Shown: piece by piece, positions 9,564-21,429 of the stretch
How positions within the stretch are numbered: position 1 is the first letter of the stretch
How the letters are laid out: every line of letters starts with the position of its first letter
Source of the DNA: Branchiostoma lanceolatum
Lineage: Eukaryota; Chordata; Leptocardii; Amphioxiformes; Branchiostomatidae
Direction: 5' to 3'
Assembly (NCBI RefSeq): GCF_035083965.1
Contig: NC_089736.1
Span: 4,777,501-4,841,500, forward strand
DNA: 64,000 bases
The notes under the pieces: model-generated
The model's input: only the letters and a program-made list of their open reading frames with translations
What the model was told of the DNA's origin: nothing
The model's database searches: none
Position numbers and translations under genes: made by a program

Positions 9564-12500
9564 CTAGTTTGGGCAGATATGAGAAAACAGTCTGTTTAAT
9601 TGACTGGCCACCATCGTTTGATCTGGGTGGATGGCGTCTTTGCCGGGCTGACACACGCTCATGTCCCACGTGTCCAACACGACCACGTCTGGATCCGCCC
9701 GGAACATCTCTCGTATCACCTCCGTGATCTGGTAAGCCAGCCAGTCGCTTGCAAGCAAGTAGTACTCCAACTGTCTTCCCCTGTGTTCTCGAGTTGTTCC
9801 CGTTCTCACAAAAACCCGCGTGCCGGGACTCCTGCGCATGAGACGATGTATGGCGCCCCGTATGGCGTACAGTCGCGACCGGATCATTTCCAGCGGCTCT
9901 GCCGTAAAGTGAGACCACAGAGCGAGAACTACTACCGTGTTTGGGCCTCCTTTAGTGTCATCCAGCACGTCGGCGGTGTAACTGAAATCGTAAAAATAAT
10001 TCCAACTGTGTCCTTGTGTGGGCAAGTGGTGGAACTGGTAGCGAACAGAGATGTTCCACTGGCTGTTTTCCCATGGTGGTCTTTTAGGTGTGCCGTCGTC
10101 AGCTGGAACAAAATGTGCCGATTCAGATGTAGCTCTACCATTGTGTTTCATAGTACATGTGCTTCACCGTGTAGGTTATCGAGCAGTCTACAATGCGGTG
10201 AATCTATTGTTTGCTTATGGTCAATTTCTTTTCAATGCCATTATATAGAGGTAAAGTTATTTATCCCAAATCTAGTGTGACAATTTAAAATTCAGACAAG
10301 ATCGTCCAAGAAAATATTTACAAGTTCTTCTCGCGATCGTTAGCATCAATTCTAAGCGGCCTTGACGTACACATGGATGTAAAGAACATTGACACACCTG
10401 CAGAGTTCATGTTGATGGACAATGGTAAGACCCTCCGCAAACGCTCGAACCACTGACGGAGGGAGGAGTCGCCTGGAGTAAAACAAAATCAATCATGTCG
10501 AACTAATTTAGACCACAGAATGTCCAGGATCTAAGATACAAAAACTGGAAGTAATGCTGCAGTACCAAGGTCGGCCACAAGGAGGTCCAAAATCAACTCT
10601 AACCGTCGGGTTCACAACACCTACCTACGTACCAAATACATATATCATCGTAGTCCATCCATGGCCTCTAAAGTCCAGGGCACCCTGGACACGCACGCAT
10701 GTATGCAGAACAAACAGAGTAAAAGCTATATCTCATTTTTTCATGGAGTTACGTGCAATGGACTGCGCCTGTTCTGGCACTCCGGAAGCAGAACAACTGA
10801 GGGCTACACACAACCACTATTACGTACCTTGCATGAACACGGTCTTGTTAGCCAGGCACCGTTGGATGTCCTCCTTAGTGAACACTCGGACATTGCAGAC
10901 CGATGACCTCCAGACCTTGCCTGACCAATGTCCCAGTGAAGCTTCAGACTCACGGGCGTTCCCGGTACACGCTGGAAGGTGTTGAGGTGTGGGCAGTTCT
11001 GTCTCGAGGACACGTATGGGCTCCGTGGGGTCTACTTTAAGTCCCACTTCAAGATAGGGCCTGGATGGGTAAGGGAATGAGTGACTTAGTGAGTGAGAGT
11101 GAGTGAGTGAGTGAATGAATGAGTGAGTGAGTGAGAGCGAGTAAAAGAATGATTATCGGAAGCAAACTATGCCAAATATAGCTCAAGAAACTGCTTCAAA
11201 AGTACGTGTTATGACCTTTTCAGTATACTATATACAGCTCTCGGACGGTGGCACTTACTTTCTAAACAGCGTTCTTTCCTTTTTAGTCACGAGACGAACT
11301 GCCCTTTTGTAGCTCTTGTCCCCGTTCCATTTGCACACTGAGATGGCGGAACACGGGAGTTTGTCCGGTTTTACACAAATCCAGGTTCCGTTCACCTCCC
11401 GTTTGGAAAAATCGCACAGTTGATGGGGTGGCCGGCTTGAGATGTCAGAGCTGAGGCATTGATGGGTATAGTGGTCCTTTGTCTTTACGTCGCCGAAAAT
11501 GCAGTAGAAAACTCTCTTATTTGGAACTTCTCGTACTCTCTGTAGAACCTTCACTGCTTCACTTGGATGGACAAGCTGGATCTTAAACTGGTATACAAAA
11601 AGATTATGTCATGAAAGAGTATGTAGAGAAACCTACGTTTTTGGCCAAATCGAAGCAGCATATGTCGCTATGAGGTTTTAAGAAGGCATAAGAAATCTGC
11701 GCACATGTATTCCCGTCTTGTATTAGCCAACGAAAGGGTATGTCACCCTATAAGGGGCGGTATAACCCCGACGGTGCGTAAGCACCTCGACTGATGATCA
11801 ACGTCACATATTTCGAACATAGTCGAACATGGTTCGGAATAATACAAAAAATCTGGAAATTTCGGACCCATATTTGACCATCGTGCAACTGTGAACAGGG
11901 AAGGCTTTGCCAACAACTAAATGCAACCGCGTATTTAGTAGAGCGAACTGGCGAAGAATTGCAGCGAGACGCAGAAGACGCACTACTCATCCTGACGCAG
12001 GCGATTCACTTAGCGAAGAGACCTGATCAAGTAAGTAGTCAACTTCGTTCCAAACATAATATGTACTCACGGAAACGCCCCCTGCCCAGTACAGTGGGAA
12101 CTTTACGGTGTAGGTGCCGTTACAGTGGTCAGTGACGTGACCGGCGCTACTGGCCTGCAGCGAACGGTCACTGCTGATGAGCCTGACACGGAAAAAGTCT
12201 CCTCCGTACGTCTTCGGCCTTCCTACTTTGTCTCTTGCCACAACCCTCACGGTAAGAACGTCTCCTTGGTGATACAGGCGGTCTCTGTTCAAGACGACAA
12301 CCGTCGTGTATTTTGGGTACGTGACCTGGTCTAAGATTAGAGACTGGTTGAGGAGGCAAGGTTTAACTGGTGGCTCCATGAGGGGAAGTTTCGACAACAG
12401 CGGATTCAGACCATCCTGGCGGTCTATAGTGCACTTGCTCCAGTTCATTGATCGTTGATAAGGAATTGTCTGTATGACATAAAAAGAACAACATTGTAAC

Positions 12501-12814
12501 TTCACTTACTCTTATATCTAATTTATATTTATTTAGCGATGCGTCCAGGTACAGGTAGGGGTACATACAATTAGGTAAATGTCCGAACCATGTAAATGCC
12601 CTCATTCTTTTTTGACTTTGTGTTGAGTTTTGCAACAAGCTGTATCCATCACAATAAACCGTTACAGCGTTCGTCGGCACTTTTGCGATAGCCTTGGATC
12701 CGGAGGTAATTACCATTGCCAGGCCATGGTAACAGTAAAGCAAAAACATACCGTCATGAAAATGACGACAGCAGCTAGCACCGTAAACGCAGCATACATC
12801 CGGGCATTGGCCAT
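9564..12814 (-). CDS. NXPE-like: NXPE family member (neurexophilin and PC-esterase domain), copy 2
   Basis: Six coding exons join in phase: 12814-12752, 12469-12071, 11587-11259, 11060-10828, 10472-10398 and 10102-9564, giving 545 residues. The start is [19 protein letters not shown], identical to copy 1, which supports the chosen ATG and a signal/anchor role. The PC-esterase motifs are intact: GDSSLRQW in exon 5 and GKDAIHPDQT near the end. Exon 5 is 75 bp, three codons shorter than in the other copies. Exon 6 begins with a different stretch (ADDGTPKRPPWENSQW), so the loop between the nucleophile exon and the conserved NSQWNISV block has diverged. The stop is TAG right after HICPN. Predicted location is the secretory pathway or cell surface. 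Function is taken from the family, with no substrate evidence here. Confidence 0.9.
11080..11152. repeat. (GAGT)n microsatellite in intron 3 of NXPE copy 2
   Basis: GAGT/GAAT tetranucleotide units starting about 20 bp upstream (in gene direction) of the exon 4 acceptor. It is absent from the matching introns of copies 1 and 3, so it arose after the duplication. Confidence 0.85.
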
Positions 12815-14940
12815 CACGTGCTCTGCTAACAGGACAAAAGAAACAGTGATCAGGGTCCGACAAATGTGCACCGTATGTCCTTAAATTTGTGATGCGAGGA
12901 AATATAGTACAAAAAACAAAAACCTAATAGTCTATTTTTTTGTACTGGTGAAAATTTAAGGAAGTGTTGGGAGCCACACACGCGTTTCTGTGTGAGCTAA
13001 CAGCTCGACTTTTGATTGTAAGTTAGAGTTCTGTTCTTCATAATGTATTTTCTACACTTGAATGACCTCAATGTGATTTGGTTACTCAGTCCATGGTTCT
13101 TTTATCTTACAGTGAAGATGTGCAGGGTTTTGGAGAGATCCATTCCGATCCTACTGACCTTCACCTCACAATATACATGTGCAGCGTGAAAGGAGTCAGA
13201 CCTGCCCAAGCGATCTGTGCCGGTCGCGTTGGACAGTGGGTCGCCTTTAGCAGGCCACTTGATGCTTGCGTCTATGTGGAAAATTTTGGGTGGCGAGATA
13301 AAGTGGTCGTCATGGCCAGGTAGTCAGTTCGAAGAGGCGCGCGAAACGTACTACAAGTATCAATTTTGAAAGTACAGTAAAGCTTGCTACGTATCATTCT
13401 GCATACCATGCCTGGAAGGCACACGAGAGGAGGCGTGGTTAACGCTCCCTTATTATGATGTCATTGGAACGACAGCCACACGTTTTCCCTGTACAAATGC
13501 CTAAGGCTGTCACATGCGCATTTCAAGTGTATTGTGAACGTAGCTTGGACAAAATTTCAGTATCCTTTGAGAGTAACGCGTTGTAGTTGAAAACCAGAAG
13601 AAGCATTTAGCGAGAGAAAGCCTCTATCAAGCGTAGAAAACTCTTCCGATATTCTCAAACAGAGATAGCAGCCTTGACAGCACAAACTTTCAAATATGAA
13701 AAAAACTCTCTGTGCAAGAACTTTCTAAATAGCGTGGCAAGCCTTCTTCAGAGATCTAGAATTTGTGCAATGAACGAATTCCTACCTTTAAGGCACAAAC
13801 TGGACGCCAATGTTAAAAATATTCCAGTGCTGATCCGTCACCGAATTACATCTGCATGAAAAGAAGTCAAACCTGTCTGGTCGCTTAAGCTTATTGTGCA
13901 TGAGACTATGATGTCAAAGTTCACAGTTTGCTTCTGAGTGAAGGTCATGCGTCGGTTTGCGTTGCGCAATGGAGGGCCACTTTAAAACCCTTGAAAAGCC
14001 TTCTTTTTCTTGAAAATGTCGCATAAGTCGTTTATCTGCATAGACTAATTAGACAATCTGAAAGTGTATTGTTGCGCAGACCAAGGAGTGCATAGCTTGC
14101 TTTACCAAACAAACAGACTTCCAAGTGTAGCCATTCGGGGATTTCGTATGGATCTTGTTTTCCGCTCCACACGTCTCTTTGATCAAGCTAATCTTACTCG
14201 CACGACCGCTCGTCAAAACAGCACATTCAATTCTATGGCTGCCATTCTTGCATGGTTAAATTGCCTGATGTACAAGTAGGGCCAGGCCAATCACATTCAA
14301 ACAGATCTTCTGCTTTGAAGATTGTCCGTGACGTCTTTCTGACTCGGCTGGAAAAAGTCATTGTCAAATCGAATTCTCACTCTGGAAATAAGTGGTTGGA
14401 AACAATGAGTAACCGAAGAAAGTTAACATTTGAAGGCAAACGGCATTCCCCATGGCCATGCCTTCTCCGTGCTAAAATGGACTATTCCGAAGTCATCCCA
14501 ATGCAGGGACAATAAAGTTAACGTTCCTCACAAAGTCACACGGGTAGAGCTAAGAACGGGCAGTGTTTCGTCATTATCGTCCTGAAGTCTACAATCAGAT
14601 CGATAGACGACGCATCTGTCATGTCAAACAAAGCTGCATTTTTAAACCTACCTACTAAAGGGCGATTGGTTACATAGATTCACATTGATAACATAGGCAT
14701 AGGTTACATAGATTTTATCAATACAGCCTCGGTCTCCTACTCCGGCTTGCTATCATCATGTCATACGATATTCAACGCTATAAAACATTCAGAAATGTAT
14801 TTCGATTTTGAAAACCCCGTTTGTTTTGATTTTAATTTTGGCATTCCCCGTGTACAAAGTGTAGAGTTAGGCGAAGGGGGTGAAGTCTACCATCTCTGAT
14901 CATCTTGTTAAATCATTATTTATTTGCCATTTAAACCCGT
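12815..14940. repeat. duplicated spacer between NXPE copies 2 and 3
   Basis: This is the most complete copy of the spacer module. The part next to the start codon (12900-13150) also matches 19190-19420 and 20440-20660. The part from 13250 to 14900 matches 7960-9540. The part 14150-14640 matches 21430-21920. No exon is supported in it. The segment just upstream of the gene is the best candidate for a shared promoter, because it is kept at three places. Confidence 0.8.
14919..14924 (-). terminator. possible polyadenylation signal of NXPE copy 3
   Basis: A reverse-strand AATAAA lies 17 nt past the stop codon of copy 3. The 3' UTR would be very short. Copy 2 does not keep the hexamer at the same place, so use is uncertain. 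Confidence 0.3.
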
Positions 14941-17900
14941 CTAGTTTGGGCAGATATGAGACAACAGCCTATTTAGTTGACTATCCACCATAGTTTGATC
15001 TGGGTGAACGCTGTCTTTGCCCGGCTGGCACACGCTCATGTCCCACGTGTCCAACACAACCACGTTTGGATCCGCCCGGAACATCTCTCGTATCACATCC
15101 GTGATCTGGTAAGCCAGCCAGTCGCTCGCAAGCAGGTAAAACTCCAAATTTCTTCCCCTGTGTTCTCGAGTTGTTCCAGTTCTCACGAAAACCCGCGTGC
15201 CGGGACTCCTGCGCATGAGACGATGTATGGCGCCCCGTACGGCGTACAGTCGCGACCGGATCATTTCCAGCGGCTCTGCCGTAAAGTGAGCCCACAGACT
15301 CAGGACAATAACCGTGTCTGGGCCTCCGTGAGTGGCTCCCAACTCATCGACAATATAACGGGAGTCATTGAAATTAACCCAAACTTTTCCTTGTACGGGG
15401 AAGTTGTGGAACCGGTAGCGAACAGAAATGTTCCACTGGCTGTTTTCTCCTCCGAAAAGAGCTGGAAGCAAAAACGTACAGGGTTAGTTCTTGTGACAGT
15501 AACGTGAGATGTGACATGATTTATATGCTTCAGTGAGAACAGCAGCGACTGTTGCAGGGGTATCTCTTGCATGGAGTCTTACACAATAGCCCATATAATC
15601 CTTTGGTCATATTTGCACCGGTGCCCATAGGGGGTGTAGCCCCGCGGCCTAGCCGGGTCCCGAAGACACACATTTGTCCCGGTGGACTGCCGGACACGGA
15701 AAAGGTACCTCTCCGTGTTCTCACGATAAGCTTACGGCACCTATTTTTTTGCCGGGTCCCTGGTTGATTTTAACTCTATGTTAAAAACTTCCAGGGGTCC
15801 GGCCGTGCCCAAAGACAACCCGGTAGCCGCAGGGTGACCCATGGAGCCACGCAAGGGTTAACGCAAAAAAGTGCAAAAAGAAACAGCCCGTGAACTGCAT
15901 TTTTTCCAATTGTGACCGTAGCATTAGACTGCAAGCAATGGACCAACAATACGATAAGCCCCTAGCTTTTAAGAGTGCTATCTATATGGCGATATTGGTT
16001 AAAAGCATTCAGAGCACCGCTTTAGATACTACATATATGTTGCTGTATGAAAGACACTTGTTAAGCCAAAAACAGTCATCGAACATTTTTCAGCAAACAT
16101 TGACAAACCTGTGGAATCCATGGTTGTACTATTGTAGTACAACGGAACCACTTTCTGCAAACGCTGGCTCCATTGTCTAATGGTAGAATCACCTGTGATG
16201 AAGGAATAGAAATGTACGTTGGTTCACTTTTAGCTTGCAGTAAGGTATATGCTCTTAGTATCAATAAGAACAGGAACCATACGAAGCTAGTTAAGATGGG
16301 CTAGATGAAGGCGGGGAGCTCTCCTTCGTTCTTGTACAATAAACATCGGACTGCACATCACCGTCCCGCCGAAAGGACAGCATCTAGATCTGTACCAAGG
16401 GAGAAACATTTCCAATGCACCACAAATTATACGTACCTTGCATGTACACTGTCTTGTTAGCCAGGCACCGTTGGATGTCCACCTTAGTGAACACTCGGAC
16501 ATTGCAGACCGATGACCTCCAGACCTTGCCTGACCAATGTCCCAGTGAAGCTCCAGACTCACGGGCGTTCCCGGTACACGCTGGAAGGTGTTGAGGTGTG
16601 GGCAGTTCTGTCTCAAGGACACGTATGGGCTCCTTGGGGTCTACTTCAAGTTCCGACTCAAGATATGGTCTGTGTAGCACGGGTAGTGGAAATGAACAAT
16701 GTATCGATGAGTCAGACAATCTCTATAACCCTCGTTATGCTACGCTGACATTAGCACCGGTGCCCGTAGGGGGTCCGGTGTAGCCCCGGCCGGGCCCCGA
16801 AACCACACATTTGTCTGCCGGATCTTCTCACGATTTGCTTACGACATCTATTGGTTACCGGGTCCCGGGTTGATTTTAACTCCGATTAAAAAAATTCAGG
16901 GGCCAGGCCGTGCCCCAAAATAACCCAGTAGCCGCAGGGTGTCACACTGGGCCACTTTGGGGTAACGCTTGCTCGAATGTGCAAAAAAGCCCGGAAACTG
17001 GGCCCATATTTCCAATCGTGACCGTAGCATAACGTCGATGAAGGTAAGGCATCCAGAAACTAATATACCCAATGCAAAAGTTACTCATTTACTCATCGAT
17101 AAGTTTTTGAAAGCAGTCAGACGTCTCAGATAGTATCCACTTGCTTGAGTTTATAAAGTTTGTATCAATTGACTGTATCCCCACCTGTATAGAAAGTGTG
17201 GCTTATGACCATAACATTTGATGCGAGGTAACTCAAATATTTGTCAAACCCTGTGCTTATCTACGTTGGTAGCATCATGCCGCATTGGTGTATATAGGAT
17301 AGTAAGAGAGAAAGAAGGAGAGAGCTGTCTGTCAACGAAATATATTCATTACAGACAGGATATCGGCGTAAAGTTCTTGGTGCAAATCGTGGAAGGACTT
17401 ACCTTTGGAAAAGCTGCATTTCCTCTGGAGACACAAGACCCAGTGTCTTTGCCCTGCTCTTGCCTGAATCCCATCGGCATTTTGAGATGAGGGAACACGG
17501 GAGTTTGTCCAGCTTCTCACAAATCCAGGTTCCGTTCACTTCATGTTGGGAAAAATCGCATAGTCGGTGATGTGGCAGGCTGGAGTTGGCAGAGCTGAAG
17601 CATTGTCGTGTATAATAGCCTGTTGTCTTTACGTCGACGAATCTGCAGGAGAAGACTCTCTTGTTTGGAACTTCTCGCACTCTTTGTAGAACATAGACTG
17701 CTTCGCTTGGATGAACGAGCTGGATCTTTATCTAGCATGCAAAAAGATCAGGTCCAGAAGTATGTCGAGAAATCTACATGTCGAGAAACCTACATCTTTG
17801 GGAAAACAAAGGTAGCTTGTCGCTACAAAGCATACGAAACAACAAACGACATAAAATTAAAAGAGAAACCATACATTGTTAATTTTCTTGGTCTTCATTT

Positions 17901-18084
17901 TCTAAGGTTTCATTTTCGCAATCAGCCCGGCCGAGTCCGGATTGGAAATGGGACCGAAGAATAACGGAGGTACACTCCTGCATCAGTGATTTTACTTTGT
18001 ATATATATATATATATAAACATATATATATATATATGAAGGTAAGGCATCCAGATACTAAAATATGTTTTTATGTTTTAGAAGG

Positions 18085-18181
<97 letters not shown>

Positions 18182-19117
18182 GGTAAGGCATCCAGATACT
18201 AAAATATGTTTTTATGTTTTTGAAAGCAACATATATATATATATAATATGGGCTGATTGCGATAACGTAAACTAAAAAATGCATATCAACAAAATAAAAC
18301 ATATATGGCTAAGAGTATTTCTTAAAATTTTGATGATTACCTTACGGAGGTTTGTGTCCTACGGACTCTTGTTATACTTCGTTCCAAGTAGAATATGTAC
18401 TCACCGAAACGTTCCCTGCCCAGTAGAGCGGGAACAGCACGGTGTAGGTGCCGTCACAGTGGTCAGTGACGTGACCGGCGCTACTGGCCTGCAGCGAACG
18501 GTCACTGCTGATGAGTCTGGCCCGGAAGAAGTCTCCTCCGTACGTCTTCGTCCTTCCTTCTTTGTCTCTTGCCACCACCCTCACGGTAAGAACGTCTCCT
18601 TGGTGATACAGGCGGTCTCTGTTGAAGACGATAGTCGTGTATTTTGGGTGCGTGACCTCGTCTAAGACTAGAGACCGGTTGAGGAGGCAAGGTTTAACTG
18701 GTGGCTCCATGAGGCGAAGTTTGGACAACAGCGGATTCAGACTATCCTGGCGGTCTGTGGTGTTCTCACCCCAGGTCATTGACCGCTGATAAGGAAAACG
18801 CCACGCCTGCATGGCACAAGAACAACACTGTAATGTCACTTATCTAATTTAGGGCTGCGTGTTTTTACGGTACAGTAAATTAGGTGCAGGTCCGTACCAT
18901 ATAAATGCCCCATAGATTTATGTTGTGTTGTGCCCCGCCATGTATTCTATCATAATAAAATATGATGGCGTTCGCTGGAATTTTTGCAATAGCCTTTGAG
19001 GTAATCAACATGGTCAGACCATAGCAACAGTAATTAAAAGCAAAAACATACCGTAAAGATAATTAAGACAGCAGCTAGCACCGTAAACGCAGCATACGTC
19101 CTGGAGCTGACCATCAT
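14941..19117 (-). CDS. NXPE-like: NXPE family member (neurexophilin and PC-esterase domain), copy 3
   Basis: Six coding exons join in phase: 19117-19052, 18806-18405, 17731-17403, 16669-16437, 16192-16109 and 15461-14941, giving 544 residues. Two ATGs stand in a row at the start ([20 protein letters not shown]), so the start may be one residue shorter. The N-terminus is hydrophobic as in the other copies. Exon 2 begins [10 protein letters not shown], where copies 1 and 2 have TIPDQRSM or TIPYQRSM. The PC-esterase motifs GDSTIRQW and [10 protein letters not shown] are intact. Introns are longer than in the other copies because of an AT microsatellite (intron 2) and two related 300-bp repeats (introns 3 and 5). 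It is the first gene of the array in transcription order, with further copies of the 5' module upstream. Confidence 0.9.
15614..15927 (+). repeat. interspersed 300-bp repeat, copy A (intron 5 of NXPE copy 3)
   Basis: It begins GCACCGGTGCCCATAGGGGG and ends TTGTGACCGTAGCAT. The same start, inner words (GGTTGATTTTAACTC, GTAGCCGCAGGGTG) and end recur at 16753-17031 in the same orientation. It is GC-rich compared with its surroundings and has no coding frame, so it is a mobile element of unknown class. Confidence 0.75.
16753..17031 (+). repeat. interspersed 300-bp repeat, copy B (intron 3 of NXPE copy 3)
   Basis: This is a second copy of the repeat at 15614-15927, with scattered substitutions and a deletion of about 30 bp in the middle. 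Neither copy occurs in the introns of NXPE copies 1 or 2, so both were inserted after the gene duplication or lost there. Confidence 0.75.
18001..18246. repeat. (AT)n microsatellite with an embedded repeated word
   Basis: Long AT tracts are broken twice (18035 and 18177) by the same block, ATGAAGGTAAGGCATCCAG followed by ACTAAAATATG. A third copy of the block lies at 17038. It is in intron 2 of NXPE copy 3 and absent from the other copies. It can form cruciform structures. Confidence 0.9.
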
Positions 19118-20439
19118 GTGCTTTAGGTCTGCAAAAGAAAGAAAAATGATCAGGGCCCCACAAATGTACGCCGTCAGTGATGCGAGGAAAGAAAAGACAA
19201 GTATCCCAGAGCTGACAATCTATATATTTGTACTTGAGAAAATTTATGCGAGGATGGGAAGCGAAACACGTGTTTTTGTGTGCCAACAGCTCGACAAATA
19301 ATTGTAAGAGTTATGTTCTACACTTGAATGACCTCAATGTGATTTGGTTCCTTGGTTCACACTTTTTAAAATCTTACCATGAAGATGCGCACGGTTTTGG
19401 ATAGATCCATTCTTGTCAACTGACGTCCGATCCTTGTGGCCCACACCGCACAATATACAGAATTATACAGGGTGAGGGGAGATTATTTATCAATCAGAAT
19501 GGCCCCCATAAATCTATGAGATTTTAATTGAGATTGAACAAAGTTATCAAAAACTTGACTTATTGGGGGGAGGGGTGAACCCTAGGTGAACCCCAGGCCT
19601 TCTAAGCTGCAAGCAGTATTTCAATTTGTAAAGCACACGGCCACAGTACGACATAAAAAAACACCATTTTCTTAAACTACCATTTCATAGCCTACTCCGT
19701 AAAATCGATGAGGTTCTGTTGAACAAAAATCTCATTGTTCTAATAAATTGGACGTTGTGGTTAACACTTCTAACGATGTATATAAATCACCTGGTTTCGC
19801 TCAGATATAGACATACTACACGTAAAACGAAGGATAGAGAAGACACGAACTTACTTGTTCGCAAACCCAGGATAGACTATGTCGGTAGGGTCCAAGAATG
19901 TAACCTAAACTACCGTTGCACAGAAATAGACGAAGGCACAACTAGTTGAAGTGGTCATTTTATGAATATAGGGGCTTATTTGTTTCTATAGTTCCATGGC
20001 GTTTGTTAAGTCATTGGGCGTGGCTATGCTAATATACAGTTGACCAACTTGACCTTATTAAACACCCTCGTTCCCTGGATATCCAAACAAACCGTCTGTA
20101 TTGTCATGAAGGTTTACCTGTGTTGGTAGTGTTTGGAAAAGCTAGGATTAAACTTTACTTCAACACAATAATTGGGACTCACCAAATGTGGGACTTGTGG
20201 CGTTTTTCTGCCGGTGGAGTTTCTAATGGCTCCTTTCTCTGTACAGTCATCCACTAACCCGTTGGCATGCACTGTTTACCTTTACACTTAAACCTGTGCA
20301 CACTTTAGGTACTTAGTACAACAAGTACATGGGTGGCGTAAGGTGAAAAACATGTCAAAGGGACAATGGCAAAGCACAGTGAATGCATACCTCAGAAATA
20401 ACCAGTATTAATTGAGCAAAGAAGGGTCTGTTTCAGATA
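19118..20439. promoter_or_regulatory. 5' flank of NXPE copy 3
   Basis: The first 300 bp (19130-19420) resemble the sequence upstream of NXPE copy 2 (12830-13130), including TACACTTGAATGACCTCAAT. A TTTTGCAG acceptor-like word stands 13 nt before the ATG (TTAGCAG in copies 1 and 2), so a 5' UTR exon further upstream is possible. From 19420 to 20439 I see nothing else. The open frame at 19719-19949 has no motif. Confidence 0.45.
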
Positions 20440-20660
20440 TAACTTGCAGGACTAATAGTCTGTTTACACTGGTGAAAAGTTGTTCAAATGTAGTGAGCCA
20501 TGCAATCGTGCTTTAAGCGCCAACAGTTCGACTAAGAACATGTTCTTGAAGGTGTATTTTCTACACTTGGATTACATGTAAACTTGTGATTTGGTTTTAC
20601 CTTCTGGAGTTCTTCACTTCTTGGATCTTATCATGAAAGCGCGCACGCAAGAAATTGTGA
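20440..20660. repeat. extra copy of the NXPE 5' module
   Basis: The words ACTAATAGTCTGTTT, CAACAGTTCGACT and TGTATTTTCTACACTTG follow in the order seen at 12925-13080 and 19200-19330. No NXPE coding exon accompanies this copy. Confidence 0.65.
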
Positions 20661-21429
20661 CAGTAAAATCTATAACTTTGACTTATGGAACAAACCATGC
20701 ATACATCTAATCATAGGGTTAGCCCTTAAAAATCGCCATTCGCTAGTTGGGCAACCCTGACATGTATACGTAATAACAATGTCTTTCATGCCGAACCAAT
20801 AGATAAAAATATAGATAAATACTATTAAGGTACATACCTCAGATTGTACGGTTCCTGTTTTCCAGCAGCTTTTGTGATCCAGGTCGAAATTAGCAGAAGT
20901 ACGTCTCTCCTTTCTTTCAAGTATGTCTTATAACTGCTTGTGCCGTCAGCGCCTGACCGCAGCACTCATGCCAAAATGTGTACACGTCCGACCTATCGCT
21001 CGGATGACGAAACTTTCCTACCTAATCCTGACTGTAATAAACAAGCTTTCATCTCAACTTCTTTGTATATCAGGTGGGGCCGATAAAAGGCAACTTATGA
21101 TCCACCCAAACACACGCTTTCTAGGCCCTGTTATTTTTCTAGCCCGGATTCTCACGCGGAGTAATTCAGGCATGAGACCTTAAGGTTGCAACTTGAGATG
21201 GCTGCAACGCGCCTGAGAATGTCTAAGGCGCAGGAAAAAATGTTGTCCGACTAGCGTCCGTTGGAGACTCCTCCCGGCTATTGTCTTTTTCAAGTTGAAG
21301 TTTTACTATTATATTTTTTTTCTTGTTGCTGGCCGGGAAGGATGAATATACCATTTTATGCCATTTTATCAATATACATGTACTTGTGCCTGTACAACAT
21401 ATATCTGAAGGTTGACAACCAACAAAAGT
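20661..21429. other. no gene seen
   Basis: Unique sequence between two orphan copies of array modules. The short open frames here show no recognisable domain. Confidence 0.4.

Noticed and set aside
9600-10280. A 226-residue plus-strand open frame
   Set aside because: It is the antisense shadow of the last exon of NXPE copy 2; a similar shadow lies over copy 3 (14977-15507).
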